From Eopsaltria australis (Eukaryota > Chordata > Aves > Passeriformes > Petroicidae), in NCBI GenBank assembly GCA_034509425.1, contig JAVTVJ010000342.1:1302001-1366000 (forward strand): a stretch of 64,000 bases of DNA. The letters run 5' to 3'. The translations under genes were made by a program, and so were the position numbers. The number at the start of each line of letters is the position of its first letter. The first letter of the stretch is position 1. The notes under the pieces were generated by a model, which ran no database searches, was not told the origin of the DNA, and saw nothing but the letters and a program-made list of their open reading frames with translations. Shown piece by piece: positions 57,801 through 64,000 of this stretch.

Positions 57801-59188
57801 TTTGAGGGAGAAATCAGGGACTGGGAAGAGACAGAAAAGATTTAAGTGGAGAAAGCAAGCTTCACTCCCTCCATTTTACAGAAACATTAAGAAGGGAAAG
57901 GATTCAACATAACAAAATTGAATTAACATTTTGGTATAGTGCCACAAACAGAAGTTCTTTTGTGAATGAAGCCAGTTCCTAATTAGCTGAGGTAAAGAGC
58001 AAATCCATGCTTGAAAACCAAAAGGACAGCTCTTCACTGGAAAACCAAGCACAGATCCTCTGTGGGTCTGCTGGGCACATCACCCAGGGTACCATTCATC
58101 AGCAATAATGCACTGAGCCACCCACTCAGGTTTCAAGAGTTTTTAAATCCCAATTAGAATCTAAATGACTTGCAGGGAGGCTTAAGGGAGTTCTCAACTC
58201 TCTCGGGCAGCAGAGATAATTATGGGGAAGAGAGAGGTGGATTATGAATGGCTCTGCAGCTCTGACTCCCACGTCACCACTTGCTATGCACTTGCAGCTT
58301 GGCCCAGTTTGCCCTGGCACACTCAGGGCACAGAGCTGCCCCCAGCCCCCTCCTGGCTTGTGGGGTGATGGTACAGCTGGGAGAGGGGGAGAGATTTAAC
58401 TAGTTTTGAAGAAGAGTGGGCATAATGGGAAAAACAGATAGGAAATCACATAAATATACTTTCTTCATCCAAAGCCTGATCCTTTGTTGAAAAGTCCCTC
58501 TGTTGTACTGCACACAAGCTATTAATTCACTGGCCACGTTCCCATCACAGCTACTGACTTGGAAAAAAGCAGGCACGTCCTCCTCCTCCTCCATGAATTT
58601 GTTGTTTATTTGCTCAGGTCTGATTACTCATCCATAGTGACTGTTTGCTCTCGTTTTGCAGATGAACATCTCTGGAAATGCTATTTGCTTTATGTCTGGA
58701 CAACGCTGAACACAACAGGGGCCAATTCCAGTTCAGTCCTTTAAGCCCTATCACAATCTAAGCATGAAGTCACTGGCAGCAATCAAAGCTAGCAGACAAA
58801 TCCTTTCCAGTATCCAGGCACGTTCTTTACTATATCCACAGTAGGGTGTGAGGGTTGGAATACCTGGCATGTCATTTACTGCTCCAGAAAGGAGTTTTAT
58901 TCATTGAAGTGGCTGCAGTTTAAATGAGCTTGGATGTGTGTGTGTGTCTAGGTGAAACAATCTACCACGATTTTTTGAACATTTCCTCTGTGAGAGACTA
59001 AAATGATTTCTTCTCTTGTTTCTAGCAGGTAACAAGCACTGACATTCCAAACCCATGCTGAATCCTCACCTGTTTCAATCTGCTGCTCAGCCCTCTGCCT
59101 GCTGTCTTGATCAAAAATCAAACCCAGACCAAACTGCTCTCCCTTGACGTGAAAACCAACAAATTCAAAGGGTGAGTTATCAGCTGAC
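9695..59188 (-). CDS. ARHGEF4: ARHGEF4 (ASEF) Rho guanine nucleotide exchange factor, 11 coding exons, 5' partial
   Basis: Seen: eleven minus-strand exons with GT-AG borders and consistent phases give about 591 codons ending in TAG at 9697-9695. Domain order is N-terminal segment, acidic APC-binding region, SH3, DH, PH and a basic tail ending SRLTPFRK. Known of the family: ASEF is an autoinhibited exchange factor for Rac1/Cdc42 at the plasma membrane and cell edge, in which the N-terminal region and SH3 block the DH domain until the APC armadillo repeats bind, driving migration and adhesion changes. The paralogues SPATA13 (ASEF2) and ARHGEF9 (collybistin) share SH3-DH-PH. The PH start ([13 protein letters not shown]), the [18 protein letters not shown] block and the [13 protein letters not shown] tail fit ARHGEF4 best. 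The start codon is not seen; long mammalian isoforms have further 5' exons, so the window holds the 3' portion. No disabling change was found, so the gene looks functional. Confidence 0.93.
11070..11147 (-). CDS. ARHGEF4: ARHGEF4 exon: post-PH tail
   Basis: Short 78 nt exon (2 bases, 25 codons, 1 base), acceptor TATCTTCCAG, donor AAGG|GTGAG. It encodes [20 protein letters not shown] and AGKPK, the lysine-rich helix after the PH domain that is characteristic of ASEF proteins. Confidence 0.94.
11774..12017 (-). CDS. ARHGEF4: ARHGEF4 exon: PH domain, second part
   Basis: Exon of 244 nt (81 codons plus one base), acceptor CTTCCAG, donor ACAG|GTATG. It carries [20 protein letters not shown], a [18 protein letters not shown] stretch, the [19 protein letters not shown]-terminal strand and helix with the near-invariant PH tryptophan, and ends [10 protein letters not shown] plus a split glycine. 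It completes the PH domain, which together with DH sets membrane binding and exchange activity. Confidence 0.96.
12960..13091 (-). CDS. ARHGEF4: ARHGEF4 exon: PH domain, first part
   Basis: Exon of 44 codons, phase 0 at both ends, acceptor TGTTCTCAG, donor AAG|GTAAC. It encodes [18 protein letters not shown], then [19 protein letters not shown] and CCKK, which are strands beta1 to beta3 of the PH domain. The [11 protein letters not shown] form resembles ARHGEF4 more than SPATA13. Confidence 0.96.
13900..14029 (-). CDS. ARHGEF4: ARHGEF4 exon: end of DH domain and DH-PH junction
   Basis: Exon of 130 nt: one base, 43 codons, phase 0 end, donor GAG|GTAGG. It encodes [20 protein letters not shown], the basic stretch [15 protein letters not shown], and SSIEDWE. 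Retention of the downstream intron would read on for many codons; this is a chance extension, not an isoform I can support. Confidence 0.96.
15269..15501 (-). CDS. ARHGEF4: ARHGEF4 exon: DH domain, catalytic conserved region
   Basis: Exon of 233 nt (77 codons plus 2 bases), acceptor TTGCAG, donor CACAG|GTAAG. It encodes [40 protein letters not shown] and the hallmark Dbl motif [20 protein letters not shown], the last long DH helix that contacts the switch regions of the GTPase. The split AG|G arginine codon joins correctly to the next exon. Confidence 0.97.
15643..16067. mobile_element. LTR-like interspersed repeat, copy A
   Basis: One of three copies (also 24856-25291 inverted and 50932-51361) that align over about 425-436 bp. 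The ends are imperfect inverted repeats, TGGTGCCTTAGG at the left and CCAAGGCATCA at the right. A block containing CTGAAGCTGGAATTGGAC and GGTGCCCATTGTCCATGCTG is almost identical among the copies. TG...CA ends, size and copy number suggest a solo LTR of an avian endogenous retrovirus; I cannot name the family. No clear target-site duplication was found. It lies in the intron between two DH exons. Confidence 0.7.
16544..16723 (-). CDS. ARHGEF4: ARHGEF4 exon: DH domain, middle part 1
   Basis: Exon of 60 codons, phase 0, acceptor TTTTCTCCTAG, donor TAT|GTAAGT. The peptide runs from [20 protein letters not shown] through [19 protein letters not shown] to [14 protein letters not shown], the helical core of DH shared by ASEF, ASEF2 and collybistin. 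Confidence 0.96.
17686..17868 (-). CDS. ARHGEF4: ARHGEF4 exon: SH3-DH linker and start of DH domain
   Basis: Exon of 61 codons, phase 0 at both ends, donor GAG|GTAAG. It begins LRVNQDEP, continues through a charged linker ([20 protein letters not shown]) and then gives the first conserved region of the DH domain, [20 protein letters not shown]. This helix, with its glutamate-rich start, forms part of the GTPase-binding surface in Dbl-family exchange factors. Confidence 0.96.
19207..19229. repeat. Poly(A) tract, A23
   Basis: Uninterrupted run of 23 A in the intron downstream of the SH3 exon. No retroposon body recognised next to it. Confidence 0.95.
20390..20569 (-). CDS. ARHGEF4: ARHGEF4 exon: SH3 domain
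   Basis: Exon of exactly 60 codons, phase 0 at both ends, acceptor GCCCACAG, donor CGG|GTAAG. It encodes almost a complete SH3 domain: ALWDH at the first strand, the acidic RT-loop region ([11 protein letters not shown]), the tryptophan cluster EWWWG, and the final GWFPASFVR with the conserved proline and phenylalanine of the ligand-binding face. In ASEF this SH3 packs against DH in the autoinhibited state. It is separated from the previous coding exon by a 31 kb intron that holds a nested small gene. Confidence 0.96.
20631..20690. repeat. Three exact-length 20 bp tandem repeats upstream of the SH3 exon acceptor
   Basis: Three consecutive 20 bp units of the form TGCAGCCTTGGCACTGCCAC with one to three changes. 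They lie 62-121 nt upstream (in the transcript) of the SH3 exon acceptor, just beyond the usual branch-point zone. Length variation here could affect splicing of that exon. Confidence 0.9.
22100..22735 (+). mobile_element. CR1 LINE remnant, internally deleted and composite
   Basis: The left part (about 22115-22260) translates to [20 protein letters not shown] and WWDDSHNW, the start of CR1 ORF2 in its endonuclease domain. From about 22380 the sequence is instead CR1 3' UTR, with the classic GGAGTTGGACTTTGATGATC and CCTTCCAACTCAGGATATTC. The reverse transcriptase between them is missing. Straight after the 3' end comes a fragment reading [16 protein letters not shown], an ORF2 reverse-transcriptase segment out of normal order. 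This is a dead, rearranged copy, and its family is diagnostic for bird or reptile DNA. Confidence 0.85.
24856..25291. mobile_element. LTR-like interspersed repeat, copy B (inverted relative to A and C)
   Basis: Reverse-complement copy of the 15643-16067 and 50932-51361 element. Its plus strand carries AATAAAGTGGGGATTTATT, a plausible LTR poly(A) signal, so this orientation may be the sense strand. The right end is TTAAGGCATCA and the left end TAATGCCTTGG. It is closer to copy C than to copy A in the AATTCACTTTTGTTGAT region. No certain target-site duplication. Confidence 0.7.
27520..27570 (-). mobile_element. Short CR1 3'-end fragment
   Basis: Contains TCACCTCGAGTCCAACCATC followed by ACCCTGCCATGACC, the reverse complement of a common CR1 3' terminus. 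Too short to classify further. Confidence 0.5.
29035..29225. repeat. Degenerate CTTAAA / AGCTTAAA-rich patch
   Basis: About 190 bp in which CTTAAA, GCTTAAA, TCTAAA and CTTAAG words recur every 10-20 bases. It looks like a decayed short tandem repeat. The unit is too degraded to give a copy number. Confidence 0.55.
33001..33109. repeat. 33 bp minisatellite, about 3.5 copies
   Basis: Units begin CATCCCTGTCCCTGCAGGGC at 33001, 33029, 33062 and 33095; the first is 28 bp, the next two 33 bp and the last partial. Each full unit holds the palindrome CCCTGCAGGG. Confidence 0.9.
36175..36180 (-). terminator. Poly(A) signal AATAAA for the nested microprotein gene
   Basis: The minus strand reads GGCTGAATAAACGCTG, followed about 10-25 nt downstream by the GU-rich GTGTGGAAGGAGTGTTTTGC. 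It is about 570 nt beyond the stop codon of the 53-codon ORF, giving a compact transcript from the CpG-rich region to here. Confidence 0.55.
36747..36908 (-). CDS. Nested small gene: 53-residue tail-anchored membrane microprotein
   Basis: ORF of 53 codons plus TGA with an optimal start context (GCCATGG). The first 28 residues are basic and polar ([20 protein letters not shown], then CNMNPETQ). The last 25 or so are one strongly hydrophobic helix ([20 protein letters not shown], ending LAFH) with only a four-residue tail beyond, so I infer a single-pass, tail-anchored protein, N terminus in the cytosol, probably in ER or outer membranes. The general shape recalls SERCA-regulating microproteins such as sarcolipin and phospholamban, but I see no sequence proof of that role. 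It sits inside an ARHGEF4 intron on the same strand, after a CpG-rich region and before an AATAAA. It may be the bird counterpart of a small integral membrane protein annotated near human ARHGEF4 (SMIM39 is my candidate from memory, unverified). Confidence 0.75.
   Translation of the reverse strand: MAKVPERSRHKWSALHTFLRCNMNPETQRVVVFVILLFLIIVNVVLMFLLAFH
36850..37560 (-). promoter_or_regulatory. CpG-rich region, probable promoter and 5' UTR of the nested microprotein gene
   Basis: About 700 bp with many CpG dinucleotides (for example around 37100-37290 and 37420-37510), unlike the AT-rich intron on both sides. It lies directly upstream of the minus-strand 53-codon ORF. No TATA box is evident, as expected for a CpG-island promoter. 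It could also be an internal promoter for a short ARHGEF4 isoform, or be bidirectional. Confidence 0.6.
37073..37174 (-). other. Candidate upstream ORF of the microprotein gene (33 codons)
   Basis: A minus-strand ATG at 37174 opens a 33-codon frame rich in serine, glycine and acidic residues ([20 protein letters not shown] at its start) that stops at 37073. No other ATG lies between it and the ORF start at 36908. If transcription starts upstream of 37174 it would act as a uORF; if it starts downstream, the leader is free of ATGs. Confidence 0.3.
37561..49725 (-). other. ARHGEF4: Large ARHGEF4 intron, 5' half
   Basis: No exon, RNA gene or conserved domain recognised. Minor local duplications are present: ATCTAAATATTAACA twice at 41024-41055, GCCTCTCCTGTTCTGCT twice near 46017-46050, and ATATCAGATTAATTGG twice near 46236-46267. 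An A13 run is at about 42314. Confidence 0.6.
43600..45370. mobile_element. Possible old LTR/ERV-derived stretch
   Basis: The sequence has LTR-like pieces: GTATAAAATGAGAG followed about 130 nt later by a CAGTAAATCTTTGTACTCC element, and around 43.68-43.79 kb a two-copy ~55 bp duplication built on ACAGGAAAA...TACAAGTGGCAGGTCTGTAAAG. No reading frame of a viral protein is recognisable. This is an impression only. Confidence 0.22.
49726..49825. repeat. Pentanucleotide microsatellite (GGGAA)20
   Basis: Twenty perfect GGGAA units (100 bp) in the ARHGEF4 intron. Perfect length suggests a young, polymorphic locus. The transcribed strand of ARHGEF4 carries TTCCC repeats, a pyrimidine-only tract. Confidence 0.99.
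50932..51361. mobile_element. LTR-like interspersed repeat, copy C
   Basis: Same orientation as copy A. Ends TGATGTCTCAAGAG and CCAAGGCATCA. It lies only about 200 bp from the APC-binding-region exon, on the downstream intron side. Flanks show ACCTG near both ends (ACCTGATGACC before, ACCTGCTC after), a possible but displaced target-site duplication. Confidence 0.7.
51568..51707 (-). CDS. ARHGEF4: ARHGEF4 exon: APC-binding region and linker to SH3
   Basis: Exon of 140 nt (2 bases plus 46 codons) ending GAG|GTACGT in phase 0. The peptide contains [13 protein letters not shown] followed by [13 protein letters not shown], the acidic APC-binding segment and glycine hinge typical of ASEF before SH3. 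In the family this segment binds the APC armadillo repeats and takes part in autoinhibition. Its 3' splice site (TTTTGCTGTTGCAG|TGATC) is the last transcribed copy of a 14-copy tandem array that begins in the first bases of the exon and extends into the intron. Confidence 0.92.
51703..52253. repeat. 14-copy, ~40 bp tandem array of the ARHGEF4 exon acceptor
   Basis: GATCACTGCAA(C/T)AGCAAAATGC begins at 51703, 51743, 51783, 51823, 51861, 51901, 51938, 51978, 52018, 52058, 52098, 52138, 52178 and 52218. Most periods are exactly 40; the steps 51823-51861 and 51901-51938 are 38 and 37. On the transcribed strand each unit reads TTTTGCTGTTGCAG then TGATC, which is the authentic 3' splice site of the exon at 51707 plus its first five bases. 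The exon-proximal unit (51703) is the one in use; the others lie upstream in the intron. Confidence 0.97.
52254..59069 (-). other. ARHGEF4: ARHGEF4 intron upstream of the APC-binding-region exon
   Basis: About 6.8 kb with no recognisable exon or transposon. An A24 run at 54712-54735 is the main simple repeat. Open frames here are short and without known domains. Confidence 0.6.
54712..54735. repeat. Poly(A) tract, A24
   Basis: Uninterrupted run of 24 A. No retroposon body is recognisable to its left, so it may be a simple repeat. Confidence 0.95.
59070..59188 (-). CDS. ARHGEF4: ARHGEF4 upstream coding exon (N-terminal segment)
   Basis: Exon of 119 nt: one base completing a codon, 39 codons, then one base. 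The acceptor is a pyrimidine-rich TTTTCAGCTTTGCAG and the donor is ACAG|GTGAGG. The peptide begins [20 protein letters not shown] and ends [10 protein letters not shown] do not recognise a domain. Support comes from two good splice sites, an open frame, and a phase-1 end that joins exactly to the exon at 51707 (G + TG = Val, reading [12 protein letters not shown]). It could belong to a long N-terminal isoform only. The preceding exon should end with two bases of a split codon; I could not find it in 59.2-64.0 kb. Confidence 0.62.
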
Positions 59189-62100
59189 CTGCAAAGCTGA
59201 AAATGTACATCCCTGTATCCATATCCACCCATTCTTGTCCAGAAGTGCAACAAAAACTGAGGAAATTCAAGCAAATGGGTCAGGAAACCAGAACAATAGT
59301 TATTTACAGCTGGCAACACCTACTTCAGCAAACATAGGAGGTAAAAGCAGCATCAAAGGGTGTTAGTACAGCTGGCAAGCCTGACAAAAATAGACTGGAA
59401 AAGGTTTTGTCAATAAGATTCCAGGAATTTGTTTTTATCTGTTTATTTTTAGAAGAGCATCAGCTCCAGATTTTCAAAACCTTGCAGATACATCCCACAA
59501 GTTGGAAGATCAGCAATCTGGCAAAAAGAGACATAGTTTATTTAAAAGATTATTCCCACTGACTCCCCTATATGATCTCAACACTTGCCACTACTTCAGT
59601 GCATGGTTACATGTGGCATCATTCCTAAAAGTCACCTTTGGGCTTCTCTCAGCTTTTGTTTGCACAAATTTCTAAAATTTGCCTGTGGGAATGTGCAAAC
59701 AAAGGTGCCACACTTATCTTACTGCTACTGAGTCTTACTGCTCTGCCTTCACTTAATCTGAGTTCATCTGAACCAAAGCCCTGGTGCATACTCAAGCATT
59801 CCCAAAAAACCCTGTGTTTTAATCCTTTTTTTTCTCCTCCAGAATGCAAATGAAAGATCCTCAAACAATTCAGACAGAACCAATATTTCTATTCATCACC
59901 AGCCCACAGAAAAAGACCTTCAATAGAAAATGTTCCCCCATTCTCCCAGGAGCTGTTGTTCCTCCTGCCTCTGCAGCTACTTTCCAAAGACTTAATTGGT
60001 GATTTCTTCATGCAAGGGCTGTTATGTCTCAAATCTCACACTGCCCTTGTCTATTTTAATTCCATTGATTTAGCAATGATTTTCTTCACCTCTAAAACAA
60101 CTTCCTCAGAGCACTAACAGGGGAGTGGTAGGAACCCAAGCTACCCTGGGCTTTCACAGAGCCTCCTTTCTTGTACCTGATACTTCATTAAATGAAGGAA
60201 AGAATGCAAACATGCTGTAGAAAATTCTGGTTGACTTATATTTCCAAAGATTCTGCATTTTTATTCAGTATCTACATTCAAGCACACGCTCAAAAGACCA
60301 AGAGCTTGGAAGGTAAGTCAACGATAAAGATTTTGTTGCCAAAAAGCAAAAAATTGTCTTCAGTCCTGAGTCACAGGCTAGAAACAAGAAAATTCCACTG
60401 CACACTAAGGTTTAGCTACTGGCCTGTAAAAAACCACACTGTAAAGAATGGTTAAGATAACTTTTATGAAGACTTGCTACTAGGATGTAAAACAATTCAT
60501 ATCACAATAGCCTCTAAAATGTTCCACTTGGTCATGCCAACTTTGCATGGAAAAAAACCAGACACGGGTCTTGTAAAGGCATAATCCACGTTATGACTTG
60601 AAAGATTAAAAATGAAGAATTGTTTTCATAATAGTTCAAAGCCTTGACAACGTGGCCACTTTGGTTAAGGCAAAACTACCACCAGAGCCTGGAGGAGGCC
60701 TGCAAGCCCCAAACTGGGCTGATGAGTGACACAGGCACTGGGCAGGGGCTGTTTGCAGCACAGTCAGCACAAAGAGCCTCTGCTGGCACTTGTGAAAGGC
60801 AGGCTGTTTATCCAAGCGTCTGAGGAGGGATTTAAGAGGCTAACTTCGAACACTTCAATTTGAAAAATGTGACCTTTGTTTTTTCCCAGAATTCTGCATA
60901 AATGCCATAAATCTAGCCTTTATCTTGGTGAAGCTATCCAGGCTGACAAGTGGCTTATATCTATGACCTTGGACCACAGAAGTAATTAAAAATGAATGCC
61001 ATGAGAAGACTTTCAATTGCTCTTGTGCATTATCAAGTATAAGTCTCAAGGGGCAGCAAGATATTGTTTTGTTGACATTATTTTGAATGACCAGTCTTCA
61101 TGTACCGTACAACACCTCTTCTGGTTTCGTGCTGGGGATGCAATATTTTCATTAAAAAATACTGTCAAAACTGCTTTACCTATAGGAAATCCCTCTGTCC
61201 CAGTTTACATTTTAATCTGAGTTCTAAGAAAATCCCTGAGATCAAGCTACCAAATATTTCTGAGGGGAAAACAGAAAATCAAGGATTAATATTATTGAAG
61301 TACAACTGCCACAATAGCTAAGGGATCAGGCTTTTTTGCAGCATACATCTGAATCACAGGATACTACACAAAGGAGGCAAAGTCAGGCTCTGAATTACTC
61401 AGGGGAATTCTTTGGTGTTATTCAGAACAGATTTGGGAGATCAGCTCTGAGCAAGCTACAGGAGAGATGCTGAGCATGGCCAAATGTAATCCAGTTTTTA
61501 TATTTGAGTAGGAAAAGGCACAAGAGCATTGCCACTGGAAGATGGGTGCAGAATAGTAGGGCACCACATCAGCTCAGGGACCTCATGGACAAGGTGGAAA
61601 TTTAAACCCACTCAGACTTTGCATATTTACACTTTTGTTAGTGGAAACTTTGCTGCCACAATCCAGGACTGACTGGTTCTATTAATCAGCACCTGTGCTG
61701 AAGACCAGTGTAAACCAGATTTAAAGAATTATGCTCAAGATACTGAACCTACTGATGGATGCATCTCAATAAACTTTCAAATACCATAGGAACAAAAGGA
61801 GGCTTTACTTTCAATAAAATAAAGTTTCTTAGGAAACTGGTGTGAGAAGGTGCCTCATTTCAGAGTTTTCCCACAAGGTCTGAATTGTGGCTGGATGTGT
61901 CAGATGCAATCTCACCCTACAGCAAGAAAACTCTTCCAAGGAAAACACTATTACTCCTGAAATTCATTAATTATTCTATTCAAAGCCATTATTAATTGCC
62001 CCTTTAAAAGGAAAAAAAACATTCTGTCAAGGTCACATTGGCCAGGGTGCCTTTCATAGTTAAATCCATCACTTAGGATGTCTACTGTGGGCTTCAAGAA

Positions 62101-64000
62101 GGAAATCAGAACAGCAGAATTGGCCAGATCAGCATTTCAGCAAACCGTGAGCCTGAGATGCTAAGCGTGCATTTTGAACTGCGAATTCCAAATGACACAT
62201 TACCACTTCCACATCACTGCATGCAACACAGAATACTTTGGAAGCTTTGGAAGTGAATTTAAAAGTTGAATCCATCCCCAGCTGGAGATGGTAAAAATTA
62301 AGTACAATCAAATGCAGCTGTATCTAAGGCACCGGTCAGAAAATGGACGTTTTAGAGACATGGCTGCAGCAGTCAAAATCATCCTTGCAAATCTGAACAG
62401 TGCTGGAACTTGTTTGCAAAATCCACCCGGGCCAAAACAAGGACAGTCCCTTCCAGAGCAAGTCTCTGTGTGTTTTAATGCACTGCCCTGGTCAACAAAC
62501 CTGCAATTCTTTATCAATTCTTTGGATTTATGAAACAAGCACAATAATCCCTTCAGTCAAGGGCAGGTATGTCACATGTGATCTTTCCTGTGTTCAGCCA
62601 TATGTTAAAACACTGAATTCCACAGTGCCACTGCTATTGGATGCTATCTGTGCATTTTAAAGTGGCTGAGGATATGGCCTGGATGAAGTGTAAACACAAA
62701 ATCTGCCAGTTTAGATTATATTTCTGTGAGACCAAGCTCCTGGCTAATTTTCATATTCATCATGAACTGTTCTGTGCAGAAACATCTTCCTTTAAGTTAA
62801 GGTACAGCTGTCTCTGTCTCGTAAATTCAAATAATTATTTTTATTTTCAGCTCTGGTGGTATTCCCCTGCACCAAAAGCCCAACTTCATCATTTCTGAGT
62901 GACAGCCTATGTAATGCAGGATTATTACATCAAAGGACGACACTGAAGTATCAATAAAGGAAAGAGGCCCTCAGGAGACTACTGTCAAAAGATATAAATT
63001 TCTTCCTCTGATATGAAAAAAACCCTGCCCCAGCCTCTAAAACAAATTCCCAGATGATGCCCATCCATCCTGGAAAGCCATCCATCTTTGCTGTGACAGT
63101 GACCAGTGCTCTCAGCACCAAAAACATTTGTTTCACTTGACATGTGAGGGTGTGTAGAGTGACCTGGAGAGCCTGACAGGAGGGAAGCAGCAGCAGGGCA
63201 GGGCTCACCCTGCAAGGTGCTGCTGTGCACGCCAGGCCAGGGCTGCACTGCCTCGCCTCTACAGCCACAGATTTCTCCCCAAAAGCAGCTATGGGAGATA
63301 CTGGTCTGCTTACTGCTCCTCAGTTTCTGTAAAATCCAGTATTCAGGGACAGGTGAGAACAGTGAGTGTTGTTGGTTTATTCTAAAGGATCTTTAAAAGA
63401 GAATTATTCTATGATTAATGCCAGTGAGTGAGGCACATAGCATGTACTGGGGACCACGCTGTAAAACTCATGAAAAATTGAGGATGCATTCTTAGTCCAC
63501 AAGGCCATTTGGGTGCAGCCATGCTGGATATCCCACACACATCCCTGTGGTGTTTGGCATCCTGCATTCTGAGCGTGTGGCTGAGCTGCAGCTCTGCTGT
63601 CAGCCTGGCTTGGGGGTGATGCCGCATTGCAGCCCTTTGTGATCGCCTGGAGCGCACAGTGATTAACAGAGCTCGTCCCTCACTCTGGCTGGAGAGAGCC
63701 AGCACTGCTGCCAGCTGCAGTCCTGCACAGGACCATGGCACACAGGTGCAGAGGACACTCTTCAGCCATTCAGGTGTGACCCTTCTACCCACAAACAGAG
63801 CAAACTTAGGAATCTACAAATTAGCTTTCTGCTTGTATCAACAAACTGCGTTGACCATCTCTTCTCCCCTTTTTCCTTCTGAACAAAACCAAAAGATGGG
63901 TAATAGGGACCTGCATCACCCTGTAGCCACTTCCCCACCCTCAGCTGTCTCAGCTCTAAATCCCACCCCATTAGAGAGCAGCCCCTCCAAGGAGCCCATC
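59189..64000 (-). other. ARHGEF4: Probable ARHGEF4 intron or upstream region to the window edge
   Basis: No exon ending in the required phase (two bases of a split codon) with a convincing donor was found. The minus-strand open frames at 62308-62544, 63415-63792 and 63762-63971 have no recognised domains. The rest of the gene is expected beyond the window. Confidence 0.5.

Noticed and set aside
63415..63971. Minus-strand open frames near the right edge as further ARHGEF4 exons
   Set aside because: No donor in the phase required by the exon at 59188 could be identified and the peptides show no known ASEF motif.

Overview
The window is vertebrate nuclear DNA, almost certainly from a bird and probably a passerine. 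The evidence is a degraded CR1 LINE, short introns in the 3' half of the gene, low interspersed-repeat density, and three copies of a ~430 bp LTR-like repeat. It is not a bacterial or viral window; most long open frames here are chance frames in introns.

The one large gene is ARHGEF4 (ASEF), a Rho/Rac/Cdc42 guanine nucleotide exchange factor, on the minus strand. Eleven coding exons can be placed by splice sites and reading phase: 59070-59188, 51568-51707, 20390-20569, 17686-17868, 16544-16723, 15269-15501, 13900-14029, 12960-13091, 11774-12017, 11070-11147 and 9695-9852 (stop). All phases agree, giving about 591 continuous codons without a frameshift. In order they encode an N-terminal segment, the acidic APC-binding region, SH3, DH, PH and the ASEF-type C-terminal tail. 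The true start lies upstream of the window (beyond 64000) or in an exon not recognised. The 3' UTR probably runs to about 8.25 kb.

Inside the 31 kb intron between the APC-binding and SH3 exons, on the same strand, lies a compact apparent gene. It has a CpG-rich region (about 36.85-37.55 kb), a 53-codon ORF for a tail-anchored microprotein with a strong Kozak start (36908-36747), and an AATAAA signal at 36180-36175. This is the most interesting protein-level feature.

The most unusual DNA feature is a 14-copy, ~40 bp tandem array (about 51703-52253). Its unit is the splice acceptor of the APC-binding-region exon itself, so the 3' splice site is present 14 times in a row and only the exon-proximal copy gives an open frame.

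The left end (1 to about 1560) looks like the 3' end of a plus-strand gene converging on ARHGEF4. From mammalian synteny the expected neighbour is FAM168B, but no coding sequence is present to prove it. From 1.56 to 8.25 kb, and in most of the long introns, I see no genes, tRNAs or CRISPR-like arrays. These stretches hold only simple repeats, old repeat fragments and one internally deleted CR1.
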